Assembly: GCA_037127315.1 (NCBI GenBank)
Contig: JBBBDQ010000403.1
Location: 1,080,501 to 1,144,500 of the forward strand
Direction: 5' to 3'
DNA length: 64,000 bases
Source of the DNA: Ascarosepion bandense
Lineage: Eukaryota > Mollusca > Cephalopoda > Sepiida > Sepiidae
Position numbers and translations under genes: made by a program. The notes below the pieces were generated by a model, which searched no databases, was not told the origin of the DNA, and saw nothing but the letters and a program-made list of their open reading frames with translations. Below, piece by piece: positions 10,225-20,769 of the stretch; positions within the stretch are counted from its first letter, which is position 1, and the number at the start of each line of letters is the position of its first letter.

Positions 10225-10340
10225 AGCGCTTACAGCGCCTGGTATTCCCAAGTGGTCACCCATCTAAGTACTGACCAGGCTCACGTTGCTTAACTTCGGT
10301 GATCGAACGAGAACCGAAGTATTCAACGTGATATGCCGTA
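10225..10340 (-). rRNA. 5S rRNA-like copy (probably pseudogene)
   Basis: The minus strand reads TACGGCATATCACG, then CGATCACCGAAGTTAAGCAA, CTTAGATGGGTGACC, GGGAATACCAGG and a final GCGCTGTAAGCG. These are hallmark 5S rRNA segments including the box A/IE/box C internal promoter. Length of about 116 nt is close to the usual 119-120. One base of the GGCCATA segment is lost and no T-run terminator follows; instead it reads straight into a SINE head. I infer a pseudogene or the 5' module of a composite SINE. Confidence 0.85.
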
Positions 10341-10659
10341 AAAAACACAGCAAAACTAAAATTTACTAAATTAAATATTTATATCATACTGCAAAAATTA
10401 AAATAAAGTAAATTATATATGTAAGTTAATTAGCAGGCTTAAATAAATATTAAATATATAGTAAAATAAACGTTTTACATGTCTACTTATGACAGGAATT
10501 CTATTACGTTTATTTAGTAAATCTTTGTTTTTAAGAAACTTAATGTATAGTTTTCATATAGACAGAAGGGGCATGAGTCATTTAAAGACTTACATATTCT
10601 TGTTATTTTTTAAATTTTCCATTTTATTGGTTTGCTTTAAGTAGCAAAAGTAAAGCTCC

Positions 10660-10683
10660 TATATATATATATATATATATATA

Positions 10684-10729
<46 letters not shown>

Positions 10730-10732
10730 TAC
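10660..10732. repeat. (TA)n microsatellite, interrupted
   Basis: TA array with several AAA interruptions, immediately before the duplicated PLE segment. Confidence 0.95.
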
Positions 10733-11084
10733 ACACCATCACCACCTTGAAATATAAATGGAGCCTTGTGAAAAGGCAAATTGAGATAGCGAAAGAAAAT
10801 CTTGACACATTACGGTATGAACGGATCCTACACAAAATTAATAGACAAAACTTGTCTATACTATTCAATGAGACCTGCATTAATGAAAAAATGCTGCCAA
10901 AATACACACAATTTAAATTACATGATCCAGCAGCCCAACACACCATCACCACCTTGAAATATAAATGGAGCCTTGTGAAAAGGCAAATTGAAAAACGAAA
11001 GAAAATCTTGACACATTGCGGTATGAACGGATCCTACACAAAATTAATAGACAAAATTTGTCTATACTATTCAATGAGACCTGC

Positions 11085-11094
<10 letters not shown>
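10733..11094 (+). mobile_element. PLE N-terminal segment in 206-bp direct duplication
   Basis: Two direct copies start at ACACCATCACCACCTTG (10733 and 10939), period 206 bp. The first encodes SLVKRQIEIAKENL, then LRYERILHKINRQNLSILF and MLPKYTQFKLHD. The second has frameshifts and is cut at a TA array. The segment parallels the RRLERLMIKHNRHSLSLIF..LLPRYT segment of the other PLE family in this window. Direct duplication fits the pseudo-LTR organisation of PLEs. Confidence 0.65.

Positions 11095-11124
<30 letters not shown>
11091..11124. repeat. (TA)n microsatellite
   Basis: TA array replacing the second PLE unit after CCTGCATTAA. Confidence 0.95.
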
Positions 11125-11126
<2 letters not shown>

Positions 11127-11154
11127 ATGGCGATATTAGCAGCTTATTTTTACT

Positions 11155-11630
11155 TTTTAAATAATTTCACCCCAAGTAAAGCAATAAAGTCACTACAATA
11201 CAAGGGCTTACTGATTGCGAGAGATGAGAAAAAGAAAATATTATTAAAGTGGGAGAACACTAACAATTAAAGCAGAAGTACATTTTTGGAAATCAAGTCG
11301 ACTGCAAAGCAAGAAGTCGGAAAAGAATTCCACAAGCGAGAAGTATGATAGAAGAAATTGACTTACGGTTACATCTAGACATTTCAACTCTAAAAAGGTG
11401 AGACCTGCTGCCAATCCAGTACTGCACTTAAATTTATAAAGTCTAGGTACCATAGCGGAAAGTTCATCAGAACAATTATCATGATGAAAGTATTCTTAGG
11501 GAAGGTTAAATCTAGCCATTTCAACTGTAAAATGATGAGACCTTGCCGCTCGTACTCCCGTTAAATTCATAAAGTCTAGGTACCAAAGAGGTTATCTCAT
11601 CAGAATACTTACCATAAACAAAATTGTAAA
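11155..11630 (-). mobile_element. old Jockey-group LINE 3' remnant with internal duplication
   Basis: The minus-strand tail GCTTTACTTGGGGTGAAATT ends the element. The C-terminal coding region is heavily decayed. A segment of about 130 bp (around 11365-11495) is repeated at about 11503-11625; both contain TTTATAAAGTCTAGGTACCA or a near match. Confidence 0.65.
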
Positions 11631-13100
11631 ACGAATTCTTTTCTCCATGATTTGGTGTGGTTGTAGCGTTGGACACCTACGTAGTTTCCTTTTCATATGT
11701 GGGTTTAAAGCCGGAGGGGTATTTATTCATGCATAATGTGTTTTGGGCAAGTGCTCTTGGTAGAATACATTCTTTGTCACAGTCAAAAAATAAATAATTA
11801 AAAAAATAAATAAAATAGAAAAGTTTTCCTGAAACTTATTTCAGTTTTAATTGAAAGCTAAATGATTAAATTTACTATTTCCAGTAAGCAAATACTTTGA
11901 TGTATTTCAAACAGAAATTATATTGATTGGAATCTAAAATTTCAATTTTTTTTTTAGTCTTTCAATTTTTCGGCCATTTTTTAGCTAAAAAGTAAATTCT
12001 CGGTTTTAAGAATCTTGTAAAAAAAAAAATAAATAAATAAATAAAATACATGTGACACATTTTTAGAAAATTAGAAAATTTAATGTTAAGGTTAATCTGT
12101 TTTACACAAATATTACTTATTTCTAATATAATATTTAGAATAAAACTTTCTTAATCATAGAGTTAAACTTTTTAACCTATCCGCTGTATTTAAAATGTGA
12201 TGCGAGATAAGATAAGTGTAATGCGATCAAAAATTGTACAATTTTTTTCCGGTAATGGGAAGAAACCCTGAAACACATTACCTTTTAATGTACACATAGA
12301 AATTACTATATACTTAAAAAAGAAAAAAAAACACCTTCAAATACACACAAAATATTAAAAATTTTAATACGAAGGCATGACGATTTTTTATTAAATATTT
12401 TTATTTTCGATTACTAAATGTAATCTTATCTTAAGTTTATAAACCCCAAAAATCTTAGAAGCATTTTAAAAATATTTCTGAAATTTTATGAATTATTATA
12501 ATTAAAAAAATATTAAAAATCCTTTAAAAAGTTAATTATTAATCAAAAAACTTTTTCTTCAGACCATAATGCCTTTATATTATATATTAAAAGAATTAAA
12601 ATTAAATAATGTCATAGTTATATTGCATTTTTTATTTTACTATTCGGAGCAAATTTTCAGAAAAAGTCAAATTGTTTAAGAAATAGATGATTTATATTCT
12701 CCGATGAGTTCTGCGTTTAACTAATAGAACCAATTTTCCCAACAACATTTAATTTCTTAAAATTTCATGAATTCGAAGTTCCAGTGAAATTCTCTTGGGG
12801 TTGGACAGCCTAAATCGAAAGAACTTTTGAGAAAATTTCCCAAGAACGAGCTGAGTAAAAAAAAAAAGGGGGGACTTAAAAAATACTGTGTCCCAGAAAC
12901 GTCCGTGTATGTCTACTTTTTGTAAGTAGGTCTTCGTTTTTTGTTTTTATAGAAGTTTCTCACAGTCTTATTGTTTTATTTTCATCATTCAAAAAAAAAA
13001 AAAAAAAAAAAAAATTTTTTTTTGCATTTTTCTCTCGTGATTATAAATTTTTAACCTGCGCACACAAAAAATTCTTGCGCGAATTTAATTTGTACCTTTT
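11631..13100. other. AT-rich DNA, one dispersed repeat
   Basis: Mostly A/T-rich with homopolymers. About 11836-11990 is recognisably repeated in inverted orientation at about 40545-40705: both contain a TTTACTATTTCCAGTAAGCA or similar core and a TATATTGATT core. No coding motif was recognised. Confidence 0.5.
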
Positions 13101-14520
13101 TGTAAAATAAAATGGTAAATAAATGTTTTCCTTTTCAAATTTTACTCAGTGGCTGTCTTGTGTTTTATAATTTGGTGCCTATTATCGTGTCTTGAATGTT
13201 TTTCTTCTGTCTGGCACAGAAGTTTGGATATGGTACAAATAAAATTTTTATGCATTTTATGGAAATATCTTGAGCTTCATTTTCGTCTTTGTGCCGCATC
13301 CCCTCAATGTTCCTTGCAATTTTTCTCCATTTACCAAGATTCCCGCCTCTCGTTTCGCCAGCCATTCACACGTTCGTCGGATAAGTGGCTCACTGCCTTC
13401 CCTTGCTCTCTCCGTGAGTGTTGTTTCAAGCCGTACATCTCTAGATAAGGAGTTTTGTTTGCTTTTTCATAGGACTCTTTATCATTACTTGAAGGGCTTC
13501 TTTGCCTTTTAGCTGGTGGGGGCACCTATTTCTTGAAGAACTGGGCGAAGGACGAGTTCTTTTTAATGGATTCTGGTCTCTACATCGAGGAGTGTTTTTG
13601 TGGGGAGAAGATTATGCTGAATGACACTTGTTCCTCCGGTGTTTTTTCCATCAGGGAAAGAAGAGGCAGAGCCGAGGGGCGAGGTAAGCGCTTGTTCGAT
13701 TTATCTAATTTTTATTTTAGGAGGTTCATTTTCTCCGTACCCTCAAATCTAAGGTCAGATATTTTTGCCAATTCCTTGAAATTGGCCAGAGTATCACCCT
13801 TACTGCTGGTAGAGGAAGTAGGGCTGTTAGCGACTTTCGTCCTGGAGGTTTCAGAGAACCGAAGTCCCTCTGTCTGGCGCTTCTGATTTTCCCAGCAAGC
13901 AGCCATTTTCGTGACCGCACAGGCAACTGACAAAGGCTTTTCGAGGAATGTGGGCTGATTCTTTGTTCCAACAGGGGTTTTGACCATCGGTACCGGATGC
14001 TAGTTTACCTATTACAGGCGTGGCGAATGGTAAAGACGCGGCCAGAGAGGGAGTTTGGTCGACAAGGGTCCGACTTATAGAGGCCTTCTCTGGGTAAGAA
14101 GAGGAGAGATAACCAGTTTCTCCGCACCAACACTTGGCTTTATGGCTGGAAACGGTTACCGGCAACTTCAGGCTCCCTAAATACAGTCAGTTGGGGATGG
14201 TACAGAAGGCTTCGCGAGCTATATAATCTTGAATACCCACCCGCCGATCAGCTTATCGCAGTAGGCATCTAGTATTTGACTACTGCATGAAGTACGCAGT
14301 ATTTAGAGTCTGAGAAGGGACTCCAAATACTGCTCCTACGCCTGCCGTTATACTCAGTTTTCATGATGTAGTCTTTTGTTATGTGATCTTTGCTGGCCAA
14401 TGATATGCAATCTTCAGGTGTGGGTGACAGTACATCTCACATAAAGCCTGTTCGTGGAGCAACAAGTTTTGCGTGTACGCTTGTCCAGGAATACCGACGC
14501 TTTTAATTATCTTTAGTTAT
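13100..14520 (-). pseudogene. LINE ORF1 (gag-like) relic with CCHC zinc knuckle
   Basis: Across three minus-strand frames the relic reads PEDCISLASKDHITKDYI, then DRRVGIQDYIAREAFCTIPN, then LPVTVSSHKAKCWCGETGYL with SSSYPEKA. The last part is a decayed zinc knuckle (14090-14141): two of the CCHC ligands are changed to Tyr and a residue between the first two Cys is lost. A charged, Ser-rich tail with PPPAKRQRSPSSND follows. This order (basic domain, knuckle, acidic/serine tail) suits ORF1 of an L1/Tx1-type LINE. No ORF2 follows, so it is a 3'-broken fragment. Confidence 0.55.
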
Positions 14521-14529
14521 TGGGGGTCC

Positions 14530-15460
14530 TCTAAAAGGACACTTAATAAGTTGAGCAACTCTTGACACGCTTCAAGGATGCCGCAATATAGATGATGCAT
14601 TTGAGAACTTTCCAACAACAGGATGATTCACCGACCCCAACATCGTTTTTCATCTTGTCTTTATTTTTAGAGTTTTTTTTATTTATTCCGCCATTATCAA
14701 ATTCTATAGCTGTTCTGTTACCGCTTTATGGGTAAGAGATAAACTTCTTTACCCTTATCAGGAGGGTCCTTACATCCAAATAAATTCCTCCTACGTTTGC
14801 CAAACACCTTGAATTTCTAAGCGTCCCAGCAACATTTTTTCCTTGTTATAAAACTAAAATTATATGTAGTGGGGGGTGTGGAGAAGCAAAGAAAAATGCA
14901 AAATATATCGAAAGGTGAAAGAATTGTAAACAATAGTTTCAAAACAAGAAACTCGTAAAATTACAATAAAAGATATAAAAAAAAAACAAACAGAAGTAAA
15001 ATGAAAAAGTTACATCCGGTAAAACAAAGAGGAAATTTAAAACTAAGTTAAAATAAAATAAGTGGCAAAATTTAAACCCGAAAGATAAAAAAGTTACAAT
15101 AAAAAGACATTAAAAAACTGAAACAGTTACTTCTGAAGTACTTTAAATTAAAAATAAAACTATCATGTATTCCGAATGGTTAAAAGAAAAATAAACTTAA
15201 AACAGGTTTGTAAAACTAAAAAGTTTTACTATAAATAAATCTCGAAAACGCAAAAGGATTTAAATAAAAACAAGGAAAGTAGTTTGAAACGAGTACTTCC
15301 AGAGAACTTAAGCGTAATAGTCAAAGGTTAAAAGATGGTTGAAAGGAAATTCAACGGAAAAGTTCGTAAAAATAAAGGTACAATAAACAGCACTCGACGA
15401 GGGAAAGATTTAAATCAAATCGTAGTAAGAAAGTAATGCATGGTCATCAGCAAGAAGAGC
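14530..15460. other. A-rich DNA with degenerate short repeats
   Basis: From 14820 the plus strand is strongly purine/A-rich with recurring AAAGTTACAATAAAA-like words at intervals of tens of bases. It could be a decayed minisatellite or transposon leader. No coding motif seen. Confidence 0.4.
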
Positions 15461-15461
15461 C

Positions 15462-16040
15462 TAAAATGCCAACTGCAGGCTGGGGGATACTAAAATTAAG
15501 CAGAAATTTAAATACCTGGGAATTATCCTAACCGAGGACGGAAAGTGCGACACTGATCCGAAGGCGAATTGGCATGGCCAAAGATGCATTCCAGAAGCTG
15601 AGTAGGGTATTGAGAGACTGGAAAATTTCACCGGAAACGAAGAGAGTACTGGATTGCTATATGATGTCAGTTCAATATGGCAGTGAATGCTTGACAATAT
15701 CAAAAATGAAGGAAAGACCTGAAGCAACTGAAATATTCTACAGAAGAGTGCTGAGGATACCATGGAACGAACATGTGAGCAACGATGTTTTGGATAGGAT
15801 GAAAACGAAAAGGAAGCTAATACGTAACACCAGGAAGGGCTTGGAGAATCTGATACTCACAGGTCAGGGAAAGAGACAGTGGAAAGCAATACGTAACATT
15901 GCTGATGGGATTGAACAAATAGATGTAGTTTGGGAGGTGTACCAGGAGAAATCGTGTTAAAAGTTACTAGGGGACAGGAAGATGTGGAAGGCCATGATCG
16001 CCTACGCCCTGACAGGACACGGCATATAGAAGACGAAGCC
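15462..16040 (+). pseudogene. RTE-like LINE 3' fragment (ORF2 C-terminus)
   Basis: Readable 15574-15960 with frame breaks: AKDAFQKLSRVLRDW, QYGSECLTISKMKE and RRVLRIPWNEHVSNDVL. This is the C-terminal thumb/connection region of RTE-like reverse transcriptases. It ends with a 3' UTR containing GATCGCCTACG and an AAGACGAAG tail. It is 5'-truncated before the catalytic motifs. The clade assignment rests on remembered family patterns. Confidence 0.75.
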
Positions 16041-16444
16041 TGAAAAGGCTACTTACGATGAAAGAAATTGGTGGGGTGGGTGAAATAGAATATTCACAAT
16101 AAAAAAATAAGACGGGAACTTTTCCAGTGGAAAATAAAAATTAAAATAAAACAATATGGCGGCTGAAGGCGTGAAAAATAACCTGAAAGAAAAAAAAATA
16201 TGAAAAGAATAAATGAGATTGAAAGCTAGAATGGAACAAACTTAATAAAATAAGAAGTTAAATTAGCTCAAACGGTTTTAGTCCCAAAATAAAAACCCTT
16301 CGTTAATCTAACACTCGTCTGGGAAAAGAAAAAACGTCTGACACGGACCGGCTACTGACTTCTTTGTCTTTAGACTGCTCTTTTTATACATCCATCCCTG
16401 TGTACGTCACAGTCGTTGTAGCCTCATTTTCGTTTTGCTTAGTC

Positions 16445-16860
16445 ATGCTTCTTCTTCTACTTCTATGTGCCCTATCCCTTCAGGACGTAGGCGATCATGG
16501 CTCTCCACGTCTCCCTATCCCTTGTGGCTCTTAGTATGTTTGCTCCTGGAAACCCCCTTCCATCATCCACCTGATCAGGCCCTGCAAATATGTTATCCGC
16601 TGCCTTCCTCTGTCTCTCCTTCCTTCTATCTGACCAGTCAGTATCAGGTTCTCCAGGCTCTCCTTCCTCATTGCATGTCCCAGGAACTTCAGTTGTCTCT
16701 TCCTGATGCTCAGCATCAATTTCCTTTTTGTTGCCATTCTTTCTAACACCTCGTCGTTGCTTGTATGCTCAGTCCACGATATCCGTAGCATCCTTCTGTA
16801 GAACCATATTTCGGCCGCTTCCAGTTTTGTCCTCATTTTTGATGATATTGTCCAGATGCT
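16445..16860 (-). pseudogene. RTE-like LINE 3' fragment, opposite strand
   Basis: Minus-strand frame with KLEAAEIWFYRRMLRISW, HTSNDEVLERMATKRK and QLKFLGHAMRKESLENLIL. The tail on the plus strand is CTTCTTCTACTTCTATGTG, i.e. a GAA-rich 3' end. It faces the copy at 15.46-16.04 kb tail to tail, separated by about 400 bp. Confidence 0.8.
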
Positions 16861-17442
16861 TACGTAATGTAAAAGCCAGAACTTTTGAGGTGGGGCTACG
16901 ATGGCAGTAACACTAATTCATAACTTCATAACTCAATATTTTGTCTTTTTCTACTTGCTGTAAAAATAAGGATCACTTTTTGCAAAACACTTAATTTTTA
17001 ATCTAATGAAAGAGCTGAAAGGAGAAATTTTCGCTGGGGCACAGTATTTTTCCACAGACTTTTTTTTTTTCAATTTCTCTGCTTGAGATGTTCTATCATA
17101 CATTTTGAATAAAATTAACAAAAGTAATTATTAATTTACCAAGGTAGCCAAAATATTTTGTACACCAATGTATACGTACATCAGGGCAATTAATAGAAAA
17201 GTGCAAAAAATCATTCGTGTGACGTGTTTCGTTCTTTAGGATTTCATAGGACTCAAATGTGATGTTTACGTTGACGTAACTACATATGCGACCGAAAGGG
17301 AGGGGACACTGAAATTATTAACTTTTAAAATATTTGAATTAATTTTTTTTTTTTTTTACTATGTGTTTGTATCTATGATCTAGCGAATTTCATTTAGTTT
17401 CTTTTTATCATTTAACATTAGCCTGGCATATAAAAACCATTT

Positions 17443-17448
<6 letters not shown>

Positions 17449-17487
<39 letters not shown>
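17449..17487. repeat. (TA)n microsatellite
   Basis: TA array at the left end of the PLE inverted repeat. Confidence 0.95.
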
Positions 17488-17490
<3 letters not shown>

Positions 17491-18058
17491 TATCGAGGCA
17501 GCAAGTAATTTTCTAAACATATTCTATTAAATATAAGAGACAATGAATGTCTATTATGTTTAATCATGAGCCGTTCTAAACGTCGTATTTTTGCTTTAAT
17601 TTCAGTTGAAAATAAAGACAAAAATTCTCCAACATTTGGATAATTATTTATTGGTTTTCTTCTAAGCTTTAAAACAGGAAATAACATATTACATTGCATT
17701 TGACTAGATGGTTTTGTTGTCATTTCGCGCTATCCCGCGGTGTGACGTCATAAAACCGCATCGCAAACTTAAGAACTGCGTTTATTATTTTTGGTAACTA
17801 TTGCCGTTGCCAAGCGGAGTTTTATGTCAACACAAAATAAAATCGTCGGTGATGGTGGATTTTATAATATTTCAGTTTAAACAACCTCTCTGAAGATGGC
17901 TCATGTGAGCCGAAAGCTTAGAAGAAAATCAATAAATAATTATCCAAATGTTGGAGAATTTTTGTCTTTATTTTCAACTGAAATTAAAGCAAAAATACGA
18001 CGTTTAGAACGGCTCATGATTAAACATAATAGACATTCATTGTCTCTTATATTTAATA

Positions 18059-18060
<2 letters not shown>
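17488..18060. mobile_element. PLE head-to-head inverted repeat
   Basis: The arms 17523-17670 and 17913-18060 are each 148 bp and exact reverse complements except for one base. The right arm (+) and left arm (-) both encode RRLERLMIKHNRHSLSLIF. The 242-bp loop holds a putative 5' leader with GTGTGACGTCATAAAACC and the ribozyme-like motif at 17890-17915. TA arrays flank both sides. Head-to-head or pseudo-LTR arrangements are known for Penelope-like elements. The near-identity of the arms implies recent origin or ongoing gene conversion. Confidence 0.8.
17890..17915 (+). ncRNA. hammerhead-ribozyme-like core
   Basis: CTGAAGA (fits CUGANGA), then T, then GGCTC-ATGT-GAGCC forming a 5-bp stem II with a 4-nt loop, then GAAA. 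Hammerhead motifs in PLE terminal repeats are established knowledge. I cannot identify stems I and III or the NUH cleavage site with certainty. Confidence 0.45.

Positions 18061-18120
<60 letters not shown>
18061..18120. repeat. (TA)n microsatellite
   Basis: Pure TA array of 60 bp, right border of the PLE inverted repeat. Confidence 0.95.
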
Positions 18121-18122
<2 letters not shown>

Positions 18123-18277
18123 AGTGGGAACAGAACCAACAGTTTTAGAATTCCGAGTTCTCCGGCATTTACTTTAAAAAAAAGTGCTCAATACAACAAA
18201 TATTGTAGAGCATAATAGAATTAAGTTTGTTTTTTTATTTAAAATTAATTTAGTTTATATTGCTACACGGAAATTTC

Positions 18278-18303
18278 TGTTCCGAGATTTTAACTCGTCA
18301 TCA
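18278..18303 (-). ncRNA. hammerhead-like core, partly degenerate
   Basis: Minus strand: CTGATGA, CGAG-TTAAAAT-CTCG, GAAC. The last base departs from GAAA. Sequence around it resembles 9100-9160, where the core is further decayed. Confidence 0.3.
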
Positions 18304-18529
18304 GGCAATGTTGACTGATTGTTGTGCAAATGATTTTCATTTGAATATAAGAAACAATACGTTTATTTATGAATGTGGGGAGACAGAAGAAAAAATTATC
18401 TGCGTGTTCAATTTAACTAATCAGAACGGAGATAAATTTTAAATTTGAAAATATAAGTTATATTTTTGGGGAATACAGGATTTCTTCTTTCAATCTTAAC
18501 TAGAAGAGTGTCAGACGATTTCACCACCG

Positions 18530-19396
18530 CCTAGACTGCATTTCCGAGCCATTTATCGCGTCGGTGAGGGCTGGGTAATCTTTGACCAGTTACCTGAGCG
18601 TTCATGCCCGGGGACTCCACATTAAAAACCCGACCTTGTGTCACATCTCGCCTTAGTGTGTGTGTGTGTGGACCGAGAAGTAGGATTAAAGTGTAGTATC
18701 AGTTCTCAGATACTCCCTGCCTGTTCGCTGGGAAGCAATGACCATATAAGACTAACTTTTGACCAGCTAAGACCAGCTTTGTACCCAGTTACCGCATAAG
18801 CGGGGGCTGGCTAATCTTTGACCAATAGCCTGAGTGTACGCGCTCAGGTTTCTCACGTTAAAAACTGACCTTGTGTCACAACTCGCTCCAGTGGTTGAGT
18901 AGAGTACATCAAAAGTATAGTATCTGTTTTAGATACTCACTTCCTGCTCGCTGGCCGCCTACAGCACTCGTAACCTGGTGGCGGGTGGGTAGGTTTGGAA
19001 GCAATGACCAGCTAAGACTAGCTTTTGAGCAGCTAAGACGAGCTTTGTACCCAGTTACTTTGGCCAGTTACCCGAGCGTTCGTGCCCGGGGTCCCCACTT
19101 TAAAAAACTGACCTTGTGTCACATCTCACCTCAGTGGAGTTAGATGGGTAACGCTTTCTTGGCCCGTCGTTCAGGATCAAAGTGTAATATCTGTTCTCTG
19201 ATACTCACGTCCTGCTTGCCTGCAGCGCTCGCCCCACCTGGTAGCGGGTGTGTAGGTTTGGAAGCAATGACCAGGTAAGACTAGCTTTTGATCAGCTAAG
19301 ACGAGCTTTGGGCCCAATTACCGCGGAGGCTGAGTAATATTTGACCAGTTACCCTTGCGTTCGCGCCAGGGGTTCCCATTTTAAAAATCCGACCTT
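18530..19396 (+). repeat. tandem repeat family, period about 235-280 bp
   Basis: Successive units share GACCTTGTGTCACATCTCGC at 18632, 18867 and 19109 and a start of the same word at 19391. Units also share GACCAGCTAAGACGAGC-like and GGTTTGGAAGCAATGACC words. The fourth unit is interrupted by a LINE and resumes at 20252. A related pair of units lies at 43.7-44.1 kb just before a Gypsy-like gag start, so this may be LTR or leader sequence of a Gypsy family. Confidence 0.7.
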
Positions 19397-20251
19397 TTTT
19401 TTTTAAAATCTTATCATCCCAAGCAAGGCATTCCACTGCTACTATAGCTCAGGGGGTTACATAGAGTGATTGGATATAGGAAATGTCAGGAGGAGGGTGA
19501 TAGACGAGTAAGGAGGTATATAGGAAGAGTGTTTGAGAGAATGGGTGCGAGTTAGTGTGTTAGGAGGTGTCTATTGACCTTACATTTAGCCGTCGGGGAA
19601 GCAAGTATGCGGAAGAGAATTTCACAGGCGGGAAGTGTGAGAAAAGAAGCTGTTGGAGTAGAAATTGCGGTTAAATTTCATCGGTTTCATTGTAAAATGG
19701 TGGGACCTAGTTGCTAATCTAGTATCTCGTGCAAATTCATACCTAAGTTCATCAGAGCAGAAGCCGTGAAAGTATTTATAGAAGAGGCAGAGGGAAGCCA
19801 CGTCACGTCGGTGAGAGAGTGACTGCAGGCGGTCAGCCAAGTCGGTATCGATCACGTTACAGATTATTCGTTGTATTTTGTCAAGGACCCCGAGGAGAAT
19901 AGCAAGGGCACCCGACCAGATGTGGCAGCAGTATTTATATATGTGCAGGATGGATTCAGACGGAAAGAACTTCCGGGCCCTGCACAGAGAGCCGACTTTC
20001 ATAGCAGCAGATTTAGCAATAGATTCGACGTAGTCATTCCACTTGAGGTCCGCTGAAAGTGTCAGGCCAAGCAGGCGTAGTTTTACTCTCTGGGAGGCAA
20101 GCCTCTTCCATGTTAATCGGAGGGAGGTGCAGTTGTCTAAGGTGGTTAATTGATAGCAGCTTCGTTTTGGAAGAATTGAAATTTACGAGCCATTTCTTAC
20201 CCCAATCCACCACGGACTGGAGGTTCTTTACAAGCTCGGCAGCGAGGTTCG
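19397..20251 (-). mobile_element. 5'-truncated Jockey-group LINE inserted in tandem repeat
   Basis: The tail adjoins TTTTTTTTAAAATCTTATCA on the plus strand. A 126-codon minus-strand frame (19622-20002) reads MKVGSLCRARKFFPSESIL, then DLADRLQSLSHRRDVASLC and YKYFHGFCSDEL. Relative to the copy at 62.2-63.0 kb it lacks the STIRPCIE segment. CCTT occurs on both sides (19393-19396 and 20252-20255) and is a plausible short target duplication. Confidence 0.88.
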
Positions 20252-20690
20252 CCTTGTGTCATATCTCGCTTCAGTGGGGGAGGATGGATAAATACACTTC
20301 CGCGGCCCGTGGAGTAAGAGCAGCTAGGCGTACGCTTCGTTTACGATTCTGCTACTCGCGGTTGATTCCTGGAGCGCATTATCTTTTATTTAGCAGCCGG
20401 CCACGCTTTAGGTTTGACTCTGCATGGAGGTGGAACGGTCTAGTCCACTTGAGATCCCGTTACCCACGGTCGATTCGGCGAAGGAGACGACAACTGTTCA
20501 AGTACGATTGCGTGGCTTTCGCATGTGCTATCTCGCAGCGATCCCGTTTAATCGTGGTCGAATCCTGCAAAGGGAACAAAACACGAGCCAGCCACGGCCG
20601 CAGCGCGTACGTACTAGCTCGCCCATCTGCCTGGGTATGTACACGTGCTAGGCCGCAACCAAACCTGTCCTTTTCGGACTCTGTTCAATT
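20252..20690 (+). repeat. continuation of the interrupted tandem repeat unit
   Basis: Begins CCTTGTGTCATATCTCGCTT, which continues the word broken at 19396. The following GC-richer 400 bp (GCGGCCCGTGGAGTAAG onward) is not recognised; an open frame of 251 codons spanning 20059-20814 crosses the LINE junction and is therefore not a real gene. Confidence 0.55.
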
Positions 20691-20769
20691 GCAGCCGAGA
20701 CTCAACCTCAACGTTCTAACCTACAACGTTCCTGCCAACCGGCGACGGCTCCCGCTTGCGCCGTTTCTG

